Assembly: GCA_003565735.1 (NCBI GenBank)
Contig: PXBB01000088.1
Location: forward strand, 1 to 53,014
Direction of reading: 5' to 3'
DNA from: Bacteroidales bacterium
Lineage (GTDB): Bacteria; Bacteroidota; Bacteroidia; Bacteroidales; PXBB01
DNA length: 53,014 nt
Positions 17,265 to 25,535 of this stretch are shown piece by piece. The translations under genes were made by a program, and so were the position numbers. The number at the start of each line of letters is the position of its first letter. The stretch's first letter is position 1. The notes under the pieces are model-generated. The model was not told the DNA's origin. It made no database searches and was given only the letters and a program-made list of their open reading frames with translations.

Positions 17265-18404
17265 ATGAACTTTAATTTTACCGAAGAGCAAAAAATGATT
17301 CAGCAAGCAGCAAAAGATTTTGCTGTACGCGAATTACTCCCAGACGTTATTGAAAGAGATACCAAAGCAGAATTTCCAACGGCTCATATAAAAAAACTAT
17401 CCGAGCTTGGTTTTTTAGGGATGATGACAGCCCCTGAGTATGATGGAGGCGGGATGGATACTATTTCATATGTATTGGCTATGGAAGAAATATCTAAAGT
17501 AGATGCTTCCGTATCCGTAATAATGTCTGTGTGCAACTCACTTGTCAACTGGGGTTTAGAGACCTACGGAACAGAGGCTCAAAAAGAAAAATATTTAAAG
17601 CCCCTGGCCCGTGGTGAAAAAATTGGTGCTTTTCTTCTATCGGAGCCCGAAGCTGGATCAGACGCAACCAAGCAAAGAACAACAGCCGAGGACAAAGGCG
17701 ATTATTACCTTTTGAATGGTACCAAAAACTGGATTACCAACGCAGCTTCAGCCTCTGTTTACTTGGTTATCGCACATACAAACCCCGAGAAGGCGCATAA
17801 AGGCATCAATGCTTTTATAGTAGAAAAAGACAGCCCGGGTATTACGCTGGGGCCCCACGAAGACAAAATGGGAATGCGAAGCTCTGATACACATTCAGTA
17901 ATGTTTACAGACGTAAAAGTACCTAAAGAGAACCGTATTGGCGAAGATGGCTTTGGCTTTAGTTTTGCAATGAAAACCCTTGACGGTGGACGCATAGGTA
18001 TTGCTTCCCAGGCTTTGGGATTGGCCTCAGGCGCTTTAGAAAGGTCTATACAGTATGCTAAAGAACGTAAAGCTTTTGGCACCGAAATAGCGAACCATCA
18101 AGCTATAGCATTTAAAATCGCTGATATGGCAGTAAAAATCGAAAATGCCAGAAATCTTTGCCTCAAAGCAGCCTGGCTTAAAGACAACAAGCAACCATAT
18201 GGCCTTATGAGTGCTATGGCTAAGCAGTACTGTGCAGATATTGCCATGGAAGTAACCACCGAAGCCGTTCAAATTCACGGCGGCTATGGGTATGTCAAAG
18301 AATACCATGTAGAAAGGCTTATGCGCGAAGCTAAACTAACACAAATTTATGAAGGTACTTCAGAAATTCAAAAAATTGTAATTTCGCGTTCTTTATTAAA
18401 ATAA
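17265..18404 (+). CDS. Acyl-CoA dehydrogenase (butyryl-CoA type)
   Basis: A 379-residue flavoenzyme that introduces the alpha-beta double bond in acyl-CoA during fatty-acid oxidation. Landmarks run in order: EEQKMIQQAAKDFA at the start, GAFLLSEPEAGSDA near 125, NGTKNWITNA near 151, GGRIGIASQALG near 242, and the C-terminal QIHGGYGYVKEYHVERLMRE. The catalytic base Glu363 is in IYEGTSEIQ. Length and the position of this Glu fit short-chain/butyryl-CoA dehydrogenases rather than isovaleryl or long-chain types. The gene is followed by etfB after 25 bases and etfA after another 18, giving a complete electron path to ETF. Chain-length preference is not provable from sequence. Confidence 0.92.
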   Translation: MNFNFTEEQKMIQQAAKDFAVRELLPDVIERDTKAEFPTAHIKKLSELGFLGMMTAPEYDGGGMDTISYVLAMEEISKVDASVSVIMSVCNSLVNWGLETYGTEAQKEKYLKPLARGEKIGAFLLSEPEAGSDATKQRTTAEDKGDYYLLNGTKNWITNAASASVYLVIAHTNPEKAHKGINAFIVEKDSPGITLGPHEDKMGMRSSDTHSVMFTDVKVPKENRIGEDGFGFSFAMKTLDGGRIGIASQALGLASGALERSIQYAKERKAFGTEIANHQAIAFKIADMAVKIENARNLCLKAAWLKDNKQPYGLMSAMAKQYCADIAMEVTTEAVQIHGGYGYVKEYHVERLMREAKLTQIYEGTSEIQKIVISRSLLK

Positions 18405-18429
18405 TATAAAACTTTAAAAACTCATTTCT

Positions 18430-19179
18430 ATGAAAATTTTAGTCTGTATCAGCGATGTTCCCGACACGACAACCAAAGTGAAGTTTAAAGATGACAACAC
18501 CGCTTTTGAAACAGCCGGCGTACAGTGGGTTATTAATCCATGGGACGAACTCTCTTTAACGCGTGCCGTCGAGATGAAAGAAAAAACACCAGGTCTTATT
18601 GACAACATCACAGTTGTTACAGTTGGCCCAAAAGAGTCTGAAGCAACCATACGCAAAGCTCTTGCTATTGGAGCTGATAATGCCATAAGAGTTGATGCCT
18701 TGCCAAAAGACGCTTTTTATGTAGCCAGTCAAATAGCAGAAGCTGTCAAAAATGAAAATTTTGACATCATTCTTACCGGTATTGATTCTGCTGATTATAA
18801 TGGTTCGGCCGTTGGTGGCATGCTTGCAGAAATGCTTGACCTGACATCAGTCTCTTCAGTTTCTTCTTTAAACGCAGAAAACAGCAAAGTAACTGTTACC
18901 CGTGAAATTGAAGGTGGGACAGAGACTATTGAAGCCGCTACTCCTTTTTTGGCTATAGTCCAGAAAGGTATTGCTATAGAGCCAAAAATACCGGCCATGC
19001 GTGGTATTATGATGGCTCGCACCAAGCCACTTAAAGTAGTAGAACCCGCAGATTCAGAAACACTTACGCATATTGAGAAATTTGAAATGCCCCAAGCTAA
19101 AGGCGCCTGTAAAAAATTCGATGCCGAAGGTGTTGACGAACTTGTAAACCTACTCCACAATGAAGCTAAAATGATATAA
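18430..19179 (+). CDS. etfB: Electron transfer flavoprotein beta subunit
   Basis: The 249-residue protein has the EtfB layout: KILVCISDVPDTTTKVKF at the start, INPWDELSLTRAVEMKE near 36-52, VVTVGPKESEATIRKALAIGADNAIRV near 63-89, and the ETF signature region ATPFLAIVQKGIAIEPKIPAMRGIMMARTKPL near residues 170-200. It binds AMP and pairs with EtfA to accept electrons from the upstream acyl-CoA dehydrogenase. It is 18 bases before etfA. Nothing in it distinguishes a bifurcating from an ordinary ETF with certainty. Confidence 0.94.
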   Translation: MKILVCISDVPDTTTKVKFKDDNTAFETAGVQWVINPWDELSLTRAVEMKEKTPGLIDNITVVTVGPKESEATIRKALAIGADNAIRVDALPKDAFYVASQIAEAVKNENFDIILTGIDSADYNGSAVGGMLAEMLDLTSVSSVSSLNAENSKVTVTREIEGGTETIEAATPFLAIVQKGIAIEPKIPAMRGIMMARTKPLKVVEPADSETLTHIEKFEMPQAKGACKKFDAEGVDELVNLLHNEAKMI

Positions 19180-19197
19180 ACTTTAAAATGTAATAAA

Positions 19198-20166
19198 ATG
19201 GCCATATTAGTATATACCGAAAACAGAGAAGGAAAATTTAAAAAAGCTACTTTCGAGCTGCTCTCTTATGCCCAGGAAATAGCTCAAAAAACGAATACAA
19301 GTGTTGTTGCTTTATCAATAGGCAACGTAGAAGATGAAACCCTAAAAACATTAGGGCAGTACGGTGCCAAAAAAATAATATCAGTAAAAAATGCCCCTGA
19401 ATTTTTAGATAATAAAATCTATACTGATATCATAACATCTGTTATTGAAAAAGAAGCTGCAAACATTGTTATTATGGCACACAACCTCAGTGGCAAGGCT
19501 TTGGCACCACGCATCTCAGCCAGATTAAAAGCCGGCCTGGTCAGTGCTGCCGTATCAACACCCTCAAGCTACGACCCCTTTGTAGTAAAAAAAGCCGTTT
19601 TTACGGGCAAGGCTTTTGCACATATTAAAGTCAACACCGCTCTTAAAGTCATAACTTTAGCACAAAACTCATTTGGCATAAATGACCCTCAGGATCAAGA
19701 TGTCAGTATTGAAACCTTTGATGCTGGAGTAGATACAAACAGTAAAACAAAGCTTATTGACACACACAAAATAACCGGTAAGCTTCTGTTAACAGATGCT
19801 GAAGTTGTCGTTTCAGGTGGCAGGGGTATGAAATCGGCTGACAATTGGCATTTACTTGAAGAGCTGGCTGATGTCCTCGGAGCAGGGTTGGCGTGTTCGA
19901 GGCCGATATCCGATGAAGGCTGGCGCCCACATGATGAACACGTTGGACAAACAGGCAAAATAATAGCACCCACACTTTACATTGCTTGCGGCATTTCAGG
20001 TGCCATACAGCATGTAGGTGGCATTTCCGCATCCAAGTGTATCGTTGCTATTAATAAAGACCCAGACGCTCCAATATTTGAAGTTGCCGACTACGGTATT
20101 GTGGGTGATTTTCAAAATGTTCTGCCTCAATTGTTAGAGGCTGTCAAAAACATTAAGAACAGTTAA
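19198..20166 (+). CDS. etfA: Electron transfer flavoprotein alpha subunit
   Basis: The 322-residue EtfA carries the FAD-binding C-terminal domain: VVSGGRGMKSADNWHLLEELADVLGAGLACSRP near 205-237, GQTGKIIAPTLYIACGISGAIQH near 252-274, and INKDPDAPIFEVADYGIVGD near 285-304. The N-terminal domain begins ILVYTENREGKFKKATFELL. With EtfB it forms the heterodimer that relays electrons from acyl-CoA dehydrogenases to the quinone pool, normally through ETF-quinone oxidoreductase, which is not in the window. It ends the operon; a strong hairpin terminator follows 28 bases downstream. Confidence 0.95.
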   Translation: MAILVYTENREGKFKKATFELLSYAQEIAQKTNTSVVALSIGNVEDETLKTLGQYGAKKIISVKNAPEFLDNKIYTDIITSVIEKEAANIVIMAHNLSGKALAPRISARLKAGLVSAAVSTPSSYDPFVVKKAVFTGKAFAHIKVNTALKVITLAQNSFGINDPQDQDVSIETFDAGVDTNSKTKLIDTHKITGKLLLTDAEVVVSGGRGMKSADNWHLLEELADVLGAGLACSRPISDEGWRPHDEHVGQTGKIIAPTLYIACGISGAIQHVGGISASKCIVAINKDPDAPIFEVADYGIVGDFQNVLPQLLEAVKNIKNS

Positions 20167-20193
20167 TAACATGATACATTGAAATAAATTTTC

Positions 20194-20230
20194 AACAGGC
20201 CTGAATAATAAAATCAGGCCTGTTTTTTTT
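20194..20230 (+). terminator. Intrinsic terminator after etfA
   Basis: AACAGGCCTGA (20194-20204) pairs perfectly with TCAGGCCTGTT (20214-20224) around a nine-base loop, and eight Ts run from 20223 to 20230. This is a textbook rho-independent terminator for the acd-etfBA operon. Confidence 0.92.
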
Positions 20231-20316
20231 ATATTAAACCTAATGATGTGATAGGTCAATCTGGAGGATTTTATAATAAATCGGGACCTCCTGAAATAAT
20301 GCCGCCTTGTTATCAA

Positions 20317-20347
20317 TTTCATCATTAAAAAAAATGTTGTAAATTTG
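20317..20347 (+). promoter_or_regulatory. Promoter of mobA-formate dehydrogenase operon
   Basis: A -33-like TTTC (20317-20320), a 19-base spacer and TAAATTTG (20340-20347) fit the Bacteroidota promoter layout. The start codon of mobA is 27 bases further on, giving a short leader. Confidence 0.55.
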
Positions 20348-20373
20348 TTTTACAAATCTTAAGTGACTATCTC

Positions 20374-20967
20374 ATGCGCTATTCAGCTGCCATATTAACC
20401 GGAGGTAACAGTTCGCGTATGCGCGGTCTAAACAAATCATACCTAAGCCTTAACAATAAAAGAATTTTGCAAAGCCAAACCAACACATTGTTATCCATTT
20501 TCAACGATGTATTTATTGTTGGCAACGAAAATGAGGATAAGATAGAAAGTCTGCCTTTTTATAGAGATTCTTTTTCTTCTTCCGGCCCTCTGGCGGGAAT
20601 TCATGCTGCTTTAAAACACAGCAATGCCGATTATGTTTTTATACTTTCATGTGATATGCCATTTATATCATCGGATCTGATAAAACTAATGCGCAACTCG
20701 GTTTCCCAATCAAAGCCAGGCATATGTGTTCCGCAGCACACTAAAGGCATAGAACCCTTACATGCTTTTTACAGAAAAGATCTACATAATGTAGCCGAGA
20801 AACTCCTTCAAAATTCTAACTATCGCATCCGGCAAATGTTTTCTTACACCGATGTATTTTTTTATGAGCCTCCCGAAGATTATGATACCCACCATATTTT
20901 TTTTAATATAAACTATCCCGAAGATTTACTAAAAGCCCATAATTATGCAGAAAGAATTAAGCACTAA
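20374..20967 (+). CDS. mobA: Molybdenum cofactor guanylyltransferase
   Basis: MobA attaches GMP to molybdopterin to make the guanine dinucleotide cofactor (MGD) used by DMSO-reductase-family enzymes. The 197-residue protein opens with AILTGGNSSRMRGLNKSYL, the nucleotidyltransferase signature with its conserved Lys. It continues with GPLAGIHAAL near 70 and LSCDMPFISSDLI near 90, where Asp binds the metal. The last third has INYPEDLLKA, typical of this family. Its stop lies 23 bases inside the next gene, so it is translationally linked to the formate dehydrogenase subunits, whose catalytic chain needs bis-MGD. This places cofactor supply and enzyme synthesis in one transcript. Confidence 0.92.
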   Translation: MRYSAAILTGGNSSRMRGLNKSYLSLNNKRILQSQTNTLLSIFNDVFIVGNENEDKIESLPFYRDSFSSSGPLAGIHAALKHSNADYVFILSCDMPFISSDLIKLMRNSVSQSKPGICVPQHTKGIEPLHAFYRKDLHNVAEKLLQNSNYRIRQMFSYTDVFFYEPPEDYDTHHIFFNINYPEDLLKAHNYAERIKH

Positions 20968-21436
20968 GACCATAAATTCTATTTTAGAAAAGTATGAACC
21001 CCAACGCCACAATATTATAAAGGCTTTGCATAGCTTACAGGATGCGCACCCTTTACATTATATCAGCAACAGTATCCTTGATGCCGTATCCAGTTTTTTC
21101 AACATAACAAAAGCAGAAACTTATGGTATTGTTACATATTACAGTATGTTTAGCATAAAACCTCGCGGCTATCATATCATCCGTTTATGCCAATCGCCGG
21201 TATGCAGTATGCTGAATATTAAAGACTTATTGAACCATCTGGCAGATAGATGGCAGTTGAAACCTGGCATCACTACTGAAGATTCTATGTTTACCTTAGA
21301 AACCGTTGAGTGCCTGGGAGCTTGCGATAATGCCCCTGCTATGATGGTCAATGAACAACTGTACACAGAGCTTTCAAAAGCCCGAATAGATGAGATTTTG
21401 ACGCATTTAAAAGAAGCATATCACAAAAATCTTTAA
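20945..21436 (+). CDS. NuoE-like [2Fe-2S] subunit of formate dehydrogenase
   Basis: A 163-residue thioredoxin-like ferredoxin subunit homologous to NuoE, HoxE and FdsG. The [2Fe-2S] ligands are visible as a CX4C pair (LCQSPVCSML) and a CX3C pair (VECLGACDNAPAMMV). It transfers electrons between the NuoF-like flavin subunit and other clusters. The start ATG 20945 lies within mobA, which overlaps it by 23 bases. In an isolated block of NuoE/NuoF/FdhA without other Nuo genes, it belongs to a soluble NAD-linked formate dehydrogenase and not to respiratory complex I. Confidence 0.9.
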   Translation: MQKELSTKTINSILEKYEPQRHNIIKALHSLQDAHPLHYISNSILDAVSSFFNITKAETYGIVTYYSMFSIKPRGYHIIRLCQSPVCSMLNIKDLLNHLADRWQLKPGITTEDSMFTLETVECLGACDNAPAMMVNEQLYTELSKARIDEILTHLKEAYHKNL

Positions 21437-21480
21437 ACAACAATTCATAAACAACTCTAAAAATACTAACTAACAACATC

Positions 21481-22713
21481 ATGCAAAAAGACTTTCCCTT
21501 AATAGCTCTCAGGCGGGCAGAAAAAATAGCCCCCTTATCTTTGGAAGATTACGAAAGCACGAATGGTTTTGTCGCTTTAAAGAAAGCACTCCGGGAATCT
21601 CCCGTAAGTGTTCAAGAGCAGATCAAAAAATCCGGTCTCAGAGGTCGGGGGGGTGCCGGCTTCCCAACAGGTACAAAGCAGCATTTTACCAGCAGCTCCT
21701 CCTCTGATAGCCATACTAAGTACGTGGTATGCAATGCCGACGAAGGGGAACCCGGAACCTTTAAGGATAAAAAAATAATGGAAACTGACCCTTTTGCATT
21801 GATCGAAGGAATGCTTATTGCAGCCTATGCAATAGGAAGCAATTACGGCTTCGTTTACATAAGAGGTGAATACTACTCTTCCATTCAAAACATACAAAAC
21901 GCTATTGATATAGCCTACAAAAAAAATTATTTAGGAAAAAATATTCTGGGTACTGGTTTTAATTTTGAGATGAGCATTTTTCTAGGTGCAGGTTCGTATT
22001 TATGCGGTGAAGAGCTGACTTTACTCGAATCTCTTGAAGGCAAAAGAGGGTACCCTCGTATCAAGCCGCCTTTCCCTGCCGAAAAAGGACTTTGGGGGAA
22101 GCCTACCTTAGTGAACAATGTAGAAACTTTTGTACATATCCCTTTTATTATAGAACATGGGTCTGAAAGATATGCTCGCATTGGAACAAAAGAATCAAAA
22201 GGGACAAAGCTATTCTGCGTAAGCGGTCCGGTAAAAAAAACAGGTGTTTTTGAACTGCCAATGGGTATAACATTAAAAGAACTTATTGAAAATGTATGTG
22301 GTGGGATGAAAAATGATAAAATTTTTAAAGGAGCGCTTATAGGTGGTGCTGCCGGCACTTTTGTTGACAGTTCCTTTTGGGACACCCCTTTGGCCTTTGA
22401 AACTCTCAAAGAGAAAGGTGCCACACTTGGCTCAGGTGCTGTTATTGTTATAGACGAAGACAGCTGCTTATACACTTTGATGGCATCAATATTATCTTTT
22501 TTTAAGCATGAATCATGCGGTAAATGCGTTCCTTGCCGTGTAGGTTGTAAAATATTGCACGACACATGTACCCGCCAAAGCATAAACGAAGAAAGCCTCA
22601 TGTTTATGCAAAACCAGGCCACATATATGGCACAAACTTCACTTTGTCCTTTAGGCCAAAGTCCGGTTTTGCCTTTGACAACATTTATTAAATTTTTTAA
22701 AAACAGCTTATGA
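21481..22713 (+). CDS. NuoF-like NADH/FMN subunit of formate dehydrogenase
   Basis: A 410-residue flavoprotein homologous to NuoF and FdsB. The FMN/NAD site text is present: SGLRGRGGAGFPTGTK near residue 50, NADEGEPGTFKDKKIM near 84, GAGSYLCGEELTLLESLEG near 170. The C-terminal [4Fe-4S] cluster has CX2CX2C in SCGKCVPCRVG plus a fourth Cys in TSLCPLGQSP. It lacks the extra N-terminal thioredoxin-like domain found in some FdhB/HndC proteins; that function is supplied by the separate NuoE-like gene upstream. It is expected to exchange electrons with NAD. Its stop overlaps the start of the catalytic subunit by four bases. Confidence 0.92.
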   Translation: MQKDFPLIALRRAEKIAPLSLEDYESTNGFVALKKALRESPVSVQEQIKKSGLRGRGGAGFPTGTKQHFTSSSSSDSHTKYVVCNADEGEPGTFKDKKIMETDPFALIEGMLIAAYAIGSNYGFVYIRGEYYSSIQNIQNAIDIAYKKNYLGKNILGTGFNFEMSIFLGAGSYLCGEELTLLESLEGKRGYPRIKPPFPAEKGLWGKPTLVNNVETFVHIPFIIEHGSERYARIGTKESKGTKLFCVSGPVKKTGVFELPMGITLKELIENVCGGMKNDKIFKGALIGGAAGTFVDSSFWDTPLAFETLKEKGATLGSGAVIVIDEDSCLYTLMASILSFFKHESCGKCVPCRVGCKILHDTCTRQSINEESLMFMQNQATYMAQTSLCPLGQSPVLPLTTFIKFFKNSL

Positions 22714-25433
22714 GCAAATTAGTAGCTATTGAAATTGACGGCAAAAAAATAGAAGCCCCAGAGGGAGCTGTATTACTACAGGTAGCCAAAGAACATGGAT
22801 TCGACATTCCTTCTCTGTGCTTTCACAAAAGATTGAGCCCTACGGGTGCTTGTCGCTTATGTGTCGTAAAAGTTGAACAGATGCCCGGGCTTGTCATGTC
22901 TTGTGCAGTTAATATAAAAGCAGGCATGCGTGTAACAGCATACGATGAAGAGCTTCAAACAAACAGAAGACATACACTGGCTTATCTTTTAGCCGAACAT
23001 AATGAAGCTTATGACAACAGCTATGAAGATGAAATGCGCCCCCTCCTGGAGCGTTACAACCTGATAAACCCCGATCAAAGACCTTTTGGTAGTCTTTGGG
23101 AAAATATACCACGAGTTATTGACGACAGCTCCCCGGTCCTTACCTACGACTCATCAAAGTGTATCCGTTGCTTCAGGTGTATCAAAGCTTGTGATGAAAT
23201 ACAAGGCAAAGGCGTGTTGAGCTTTGCTGACAGAGGTATCACAAAATACATTTCTGCCGGCTACGGCTCCTGGAAAAATTCGGAATGCGACGGCTGTGGA
23301 GAATGCATTCAGTTGTGCCCGACAGGTGCTATTGTTGAAAAACCTTTCAGGGGACTCATCAATGTTAAAGAAGCCGATAATACAACCATTACAACATGCC
23401 CCTACTGCGGAGTAGGATGCCAAATGAAAGTCTTTGTACAAGATAATACGGTAATGCGCATAGATGGCTTCGATGAAGTATCACCAAACTACGGACGGCT
23501 ATGTGTTAAAGGTCGCTTCGGTTATCAATATGCTAACCACGAAAAACGCCTGACAAAACCTTTGATAAAAAAACATGGGCAGTTCCATGAAGCAACTTGG
23601 GATGAAGCCTTAGACTATGCCGCACAGAAACTATCCGATGTCAAAAAAAAATATGGCAATATGGCTCTGGCAGGGCTTAGCTCAGCTAAATGTAGTAATG
23701 AAGAAAACTATTTGTTTCAAAAATTTATACGACTGGTCTTTGAGAACAACAATGTTGACTATTGTACCCGTTTATGCCATGCTTCAACTGTTACTGCTAT
23801 GCTAAAATCTTTTGGGGATGGTGCCGGAAGTAATTCTATTGAAGATTTTGAAACTACAGATTGCTTATTGGTAACAGGCAATAACATTATTGAAACGCAT
23901 CCCGTTACAGCTACATTCGTCAAACGCGGTAAAGCTAAAGGTCAGAAAATCATTCTGATTGATCCCAAATGGACACCCCTTGTCAATCATGCCGATGTTT
24001 GGCTTCAACCTAAACTGGCTACAGATGTTGCTTTGCTTAATGGTATGATACGCGTTATAATTGAGCAAAAATGGTATGACGAAGATTTCATTAATAAACG
24101 TGTTGAAGGTGGGATGGAAGCATTTGACGCCCTCAAAAAGCTTACGGATAAATATACGTTGCCGTACACTTCAGAAATTACAGGAGTAAATCCCCAAAAA
24201 ATTTTTGATGCTGCACGCATTTATGCTACAGCTGAAACTGCTATGATAGCTACGGGAATGGGCATGAGCCAACAAACAGTCGGCACTAACAACGTGTTCT
24301 CTCTTATCAATATGTGCCTTGTTACCGGCCAAATAGGCAAAGAAAGATGCGGCATCAATCCCCCACGCGGACAAAACAATGTGCAAGGAGCCACGGACGT
24401 TGGCGCAAGCCCTAAAAACTATCCGGGGTATATTCCTATAGCTGATGAAGCTAACAGAAAACGTATAGCTGAGCTCTGGGAGGTAGAATTCGAAAAATTG
24501 CATTATAAGCCCGGCCTTACAACTATTGAAATCATGAATCATGCACATGAGGGAGGTATTAAAGCCATGTATATTATGGGAGAAAACCCGGTTATTACTG
24601 ATCCCAACCAAACACACACTATTGAAGCCCTAGAAAAACTTGATTTTTTGGTAGTGCAAGACCTTTTCCTTACCGAAACAGCTGCTTATGCTGATGTGGT
24701 TTTCCCGGCAGCATCACTTTTTGAAAAAGAAGGCACTGTTGTTAACAGCGACAGAAGAGTGTTGCGAATACGTCAGGCTATACAGCCTCCGGGACAAGCC
24801 CGGCAAGACTGGGAGATAACTATTGAACTTGCTAAAAGAATGGGTGCTGATATTGGAACCTATGAATCACCGGAAGATATTTTTAATGAAATTGCTTTAG
24901 CTGCACCAATTTTTGGCGGTATTACTTACGATAGAATTAATTTTCAAGGAATACAATGGCCTTGCTACGATGCCAACCACCCCGGCACATCCACACTCTT
25001 CCTTGATAAGTTTAACACGCCTGATGGTAAAGCCAAAATAATCCCTGTTGACTATAAAGACCAAAGCGAAAAACCACATTCGGATTTTCCGCTTGTATTA
25101 AACTCTGGAAGAATTCTCTATCAATATCATTCTGCGACCCTGTCGCGAAAAAGCCCTTTGCTCAATGCTTATGCTAATAACCATTATGTAATAATAAATC
25201 CCATTGACGCTAAAAAATTTGCTATAGATGATGGTGATAATGTGAAAATAACTTCCCCAAGAGGGAGCCTGAAAACTATTGCACGCATAAGAGATGAGGT
25301 GTTGCCGGGAGAATTATTTATGCCATGGCATTATTCCGAAGCGCCTGTTAACATTCTTACCAGAAATGAAATGGACCCCATGTCCAAAATTGCACCCTTT
25401 AAATATTCGGTGGTAAAAATTGAAAGAATATAA
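22710..25433 (+). CDS. fdhA: Formate dehydrogenase catalytic subunit, Mo/W bis-MGD, Cys type
   Basis: A 907-residue molybdopterin oxidoreductase that oxidises formate to CO2 or runs in reverse. In order: an N-terminal [2Fe-2S] ferredoxin domain (Cys37, 48, 51, 65), two [4Fe-4S] motifs (Cys151/154/157/161 and 193/196/199/203), the Mo-proximal [4Fe-4S] motif (Cys230, 233, 237, then Cys in GRLCVKGRFG), and the large catalytic domain. Cys356-His357 in RLCHAS aligns with the Sec-His pair of E. coli FdhF, so the metal ligand is Cys, not Sec. The C-terminal MGD-binding part has LNSGRILYQYHSATLSR and MPWHYSEAPVNILT. With the NuoE/NuoF-like subunits it forms an NAD-linked enzyme like FdsABG. fdhD, needed to sulfurate the cofactor, is not in the window. 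Confidence 0.92.
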   Translation: MSKLVAIEIDGKKIEAPEGAVLLQVAKEHGFDIPSLCFHKRLSPTGACRLCVVKVEQMPGLVMSCAVNIKAGMRVTAYDEELQTNRRHTLAYLLAEHNEAYDNSYEDEMRPLLERYNLINPDQRPFGSLWENIPRVIDDSSPVLTYDSSKCIRCFRCIKACDEIQGKGVLSFADRGITKYISAGYGSWKNSECDGCGECIQLCPTGAIVEKPFRGLINVKEADNTTITTCPYCGVGCQMKVFVQDNTVMRIDGFDEVSPNYGRLCVKGRFGYQYANHEKRLTKPLIKKHGQFHEATWDEALDYAAQKLSDVKKKYGNMALAGLSSAKCSNEENYLFQKFIRLVFENNNVDYCTRLCHASTVTAMLKSFGDGAGSNSIEDFETTDCLLVTGNNIIETHPVTATFVKRGKAKGQKIILIDPKWTPLVNHADVWLQPKLATDVALLNGMIRVIIEQKWYDEDFINKRVEGGMEAFDALKKLTDKYTLPYTSEITGVNPQKIFDAARIYATAETAMIATGMGMSQQTVGTNNVFSLINMCLVTGQIGKERCGINPPRGQNNVQGATDVGASPKNYPGYIPIADEANRKRIAELWEVEFEKLHYKPGLTTIEIMNHAHEGGIKAMYIMGENPVITDPNQTHTIEALEKLDFLVVQDLFLTETAAYADVVFPAASLFEKEGTVVNSDRRVLRIRQAIQPPGQARQDWEITIELAKRMGADIGTYESPEDIFNEIALAAPIFGGITYDRINFQGIQWPCYDANHPGTSTLFLDKFNTPDGKAKIIPVDYKDQSEKPHSDFPLVLNSGRILYQYHSATLSRKSPLLNAYANNHYVIINPIDAKKFAIDDGDNVKITSPRGSLKTIARIRDEVLPGELFMPWHYSEAPVNILTRNEMDPMSKIAPFKYSVVKIERI

Positions 25434-25535
25434 ACACAAATCATTGTATATCTGATATATAAACATATCGTCCTTGTTTCATTTTTTCATTTTTAATATT
25501 TTATGTAAATTGCAAAAAAATAAAACCTGATAACA

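Noticed and set aside
18795-19205. A 136-codon minus-strand frame
   Set aside because: It is antisense to etfB, which has full family motifs.
21927-22622. A 231-codon minus-strand frame
   Set aside because: It is antisense to the NuoF-like gene, whose FMN, NAD and iron-sulfur motifs are unambiguous.
24171-24617. A 148-codon minus-strand frame
   Set aside because: It lies antisense within the formate dehydrogenase catalytic gene and has no features of its own.
20945-25433. Respiratory complex I or bidirectional hydrogenase
   Set aside because: Only NuoE- and NuoF-like subunits occur, next to a bis-MGD enzyme with a Cys-His active-site pair and mobA. No other Nuo or hydrogenase subunits are present, so formate dehydrogenase fits.
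22710-25433. Selenocysteine-containing formate dehydrogenase
   Set aside because: The active-site codon at 23775 is TGC (Cys), and there is no in-frame TGA.
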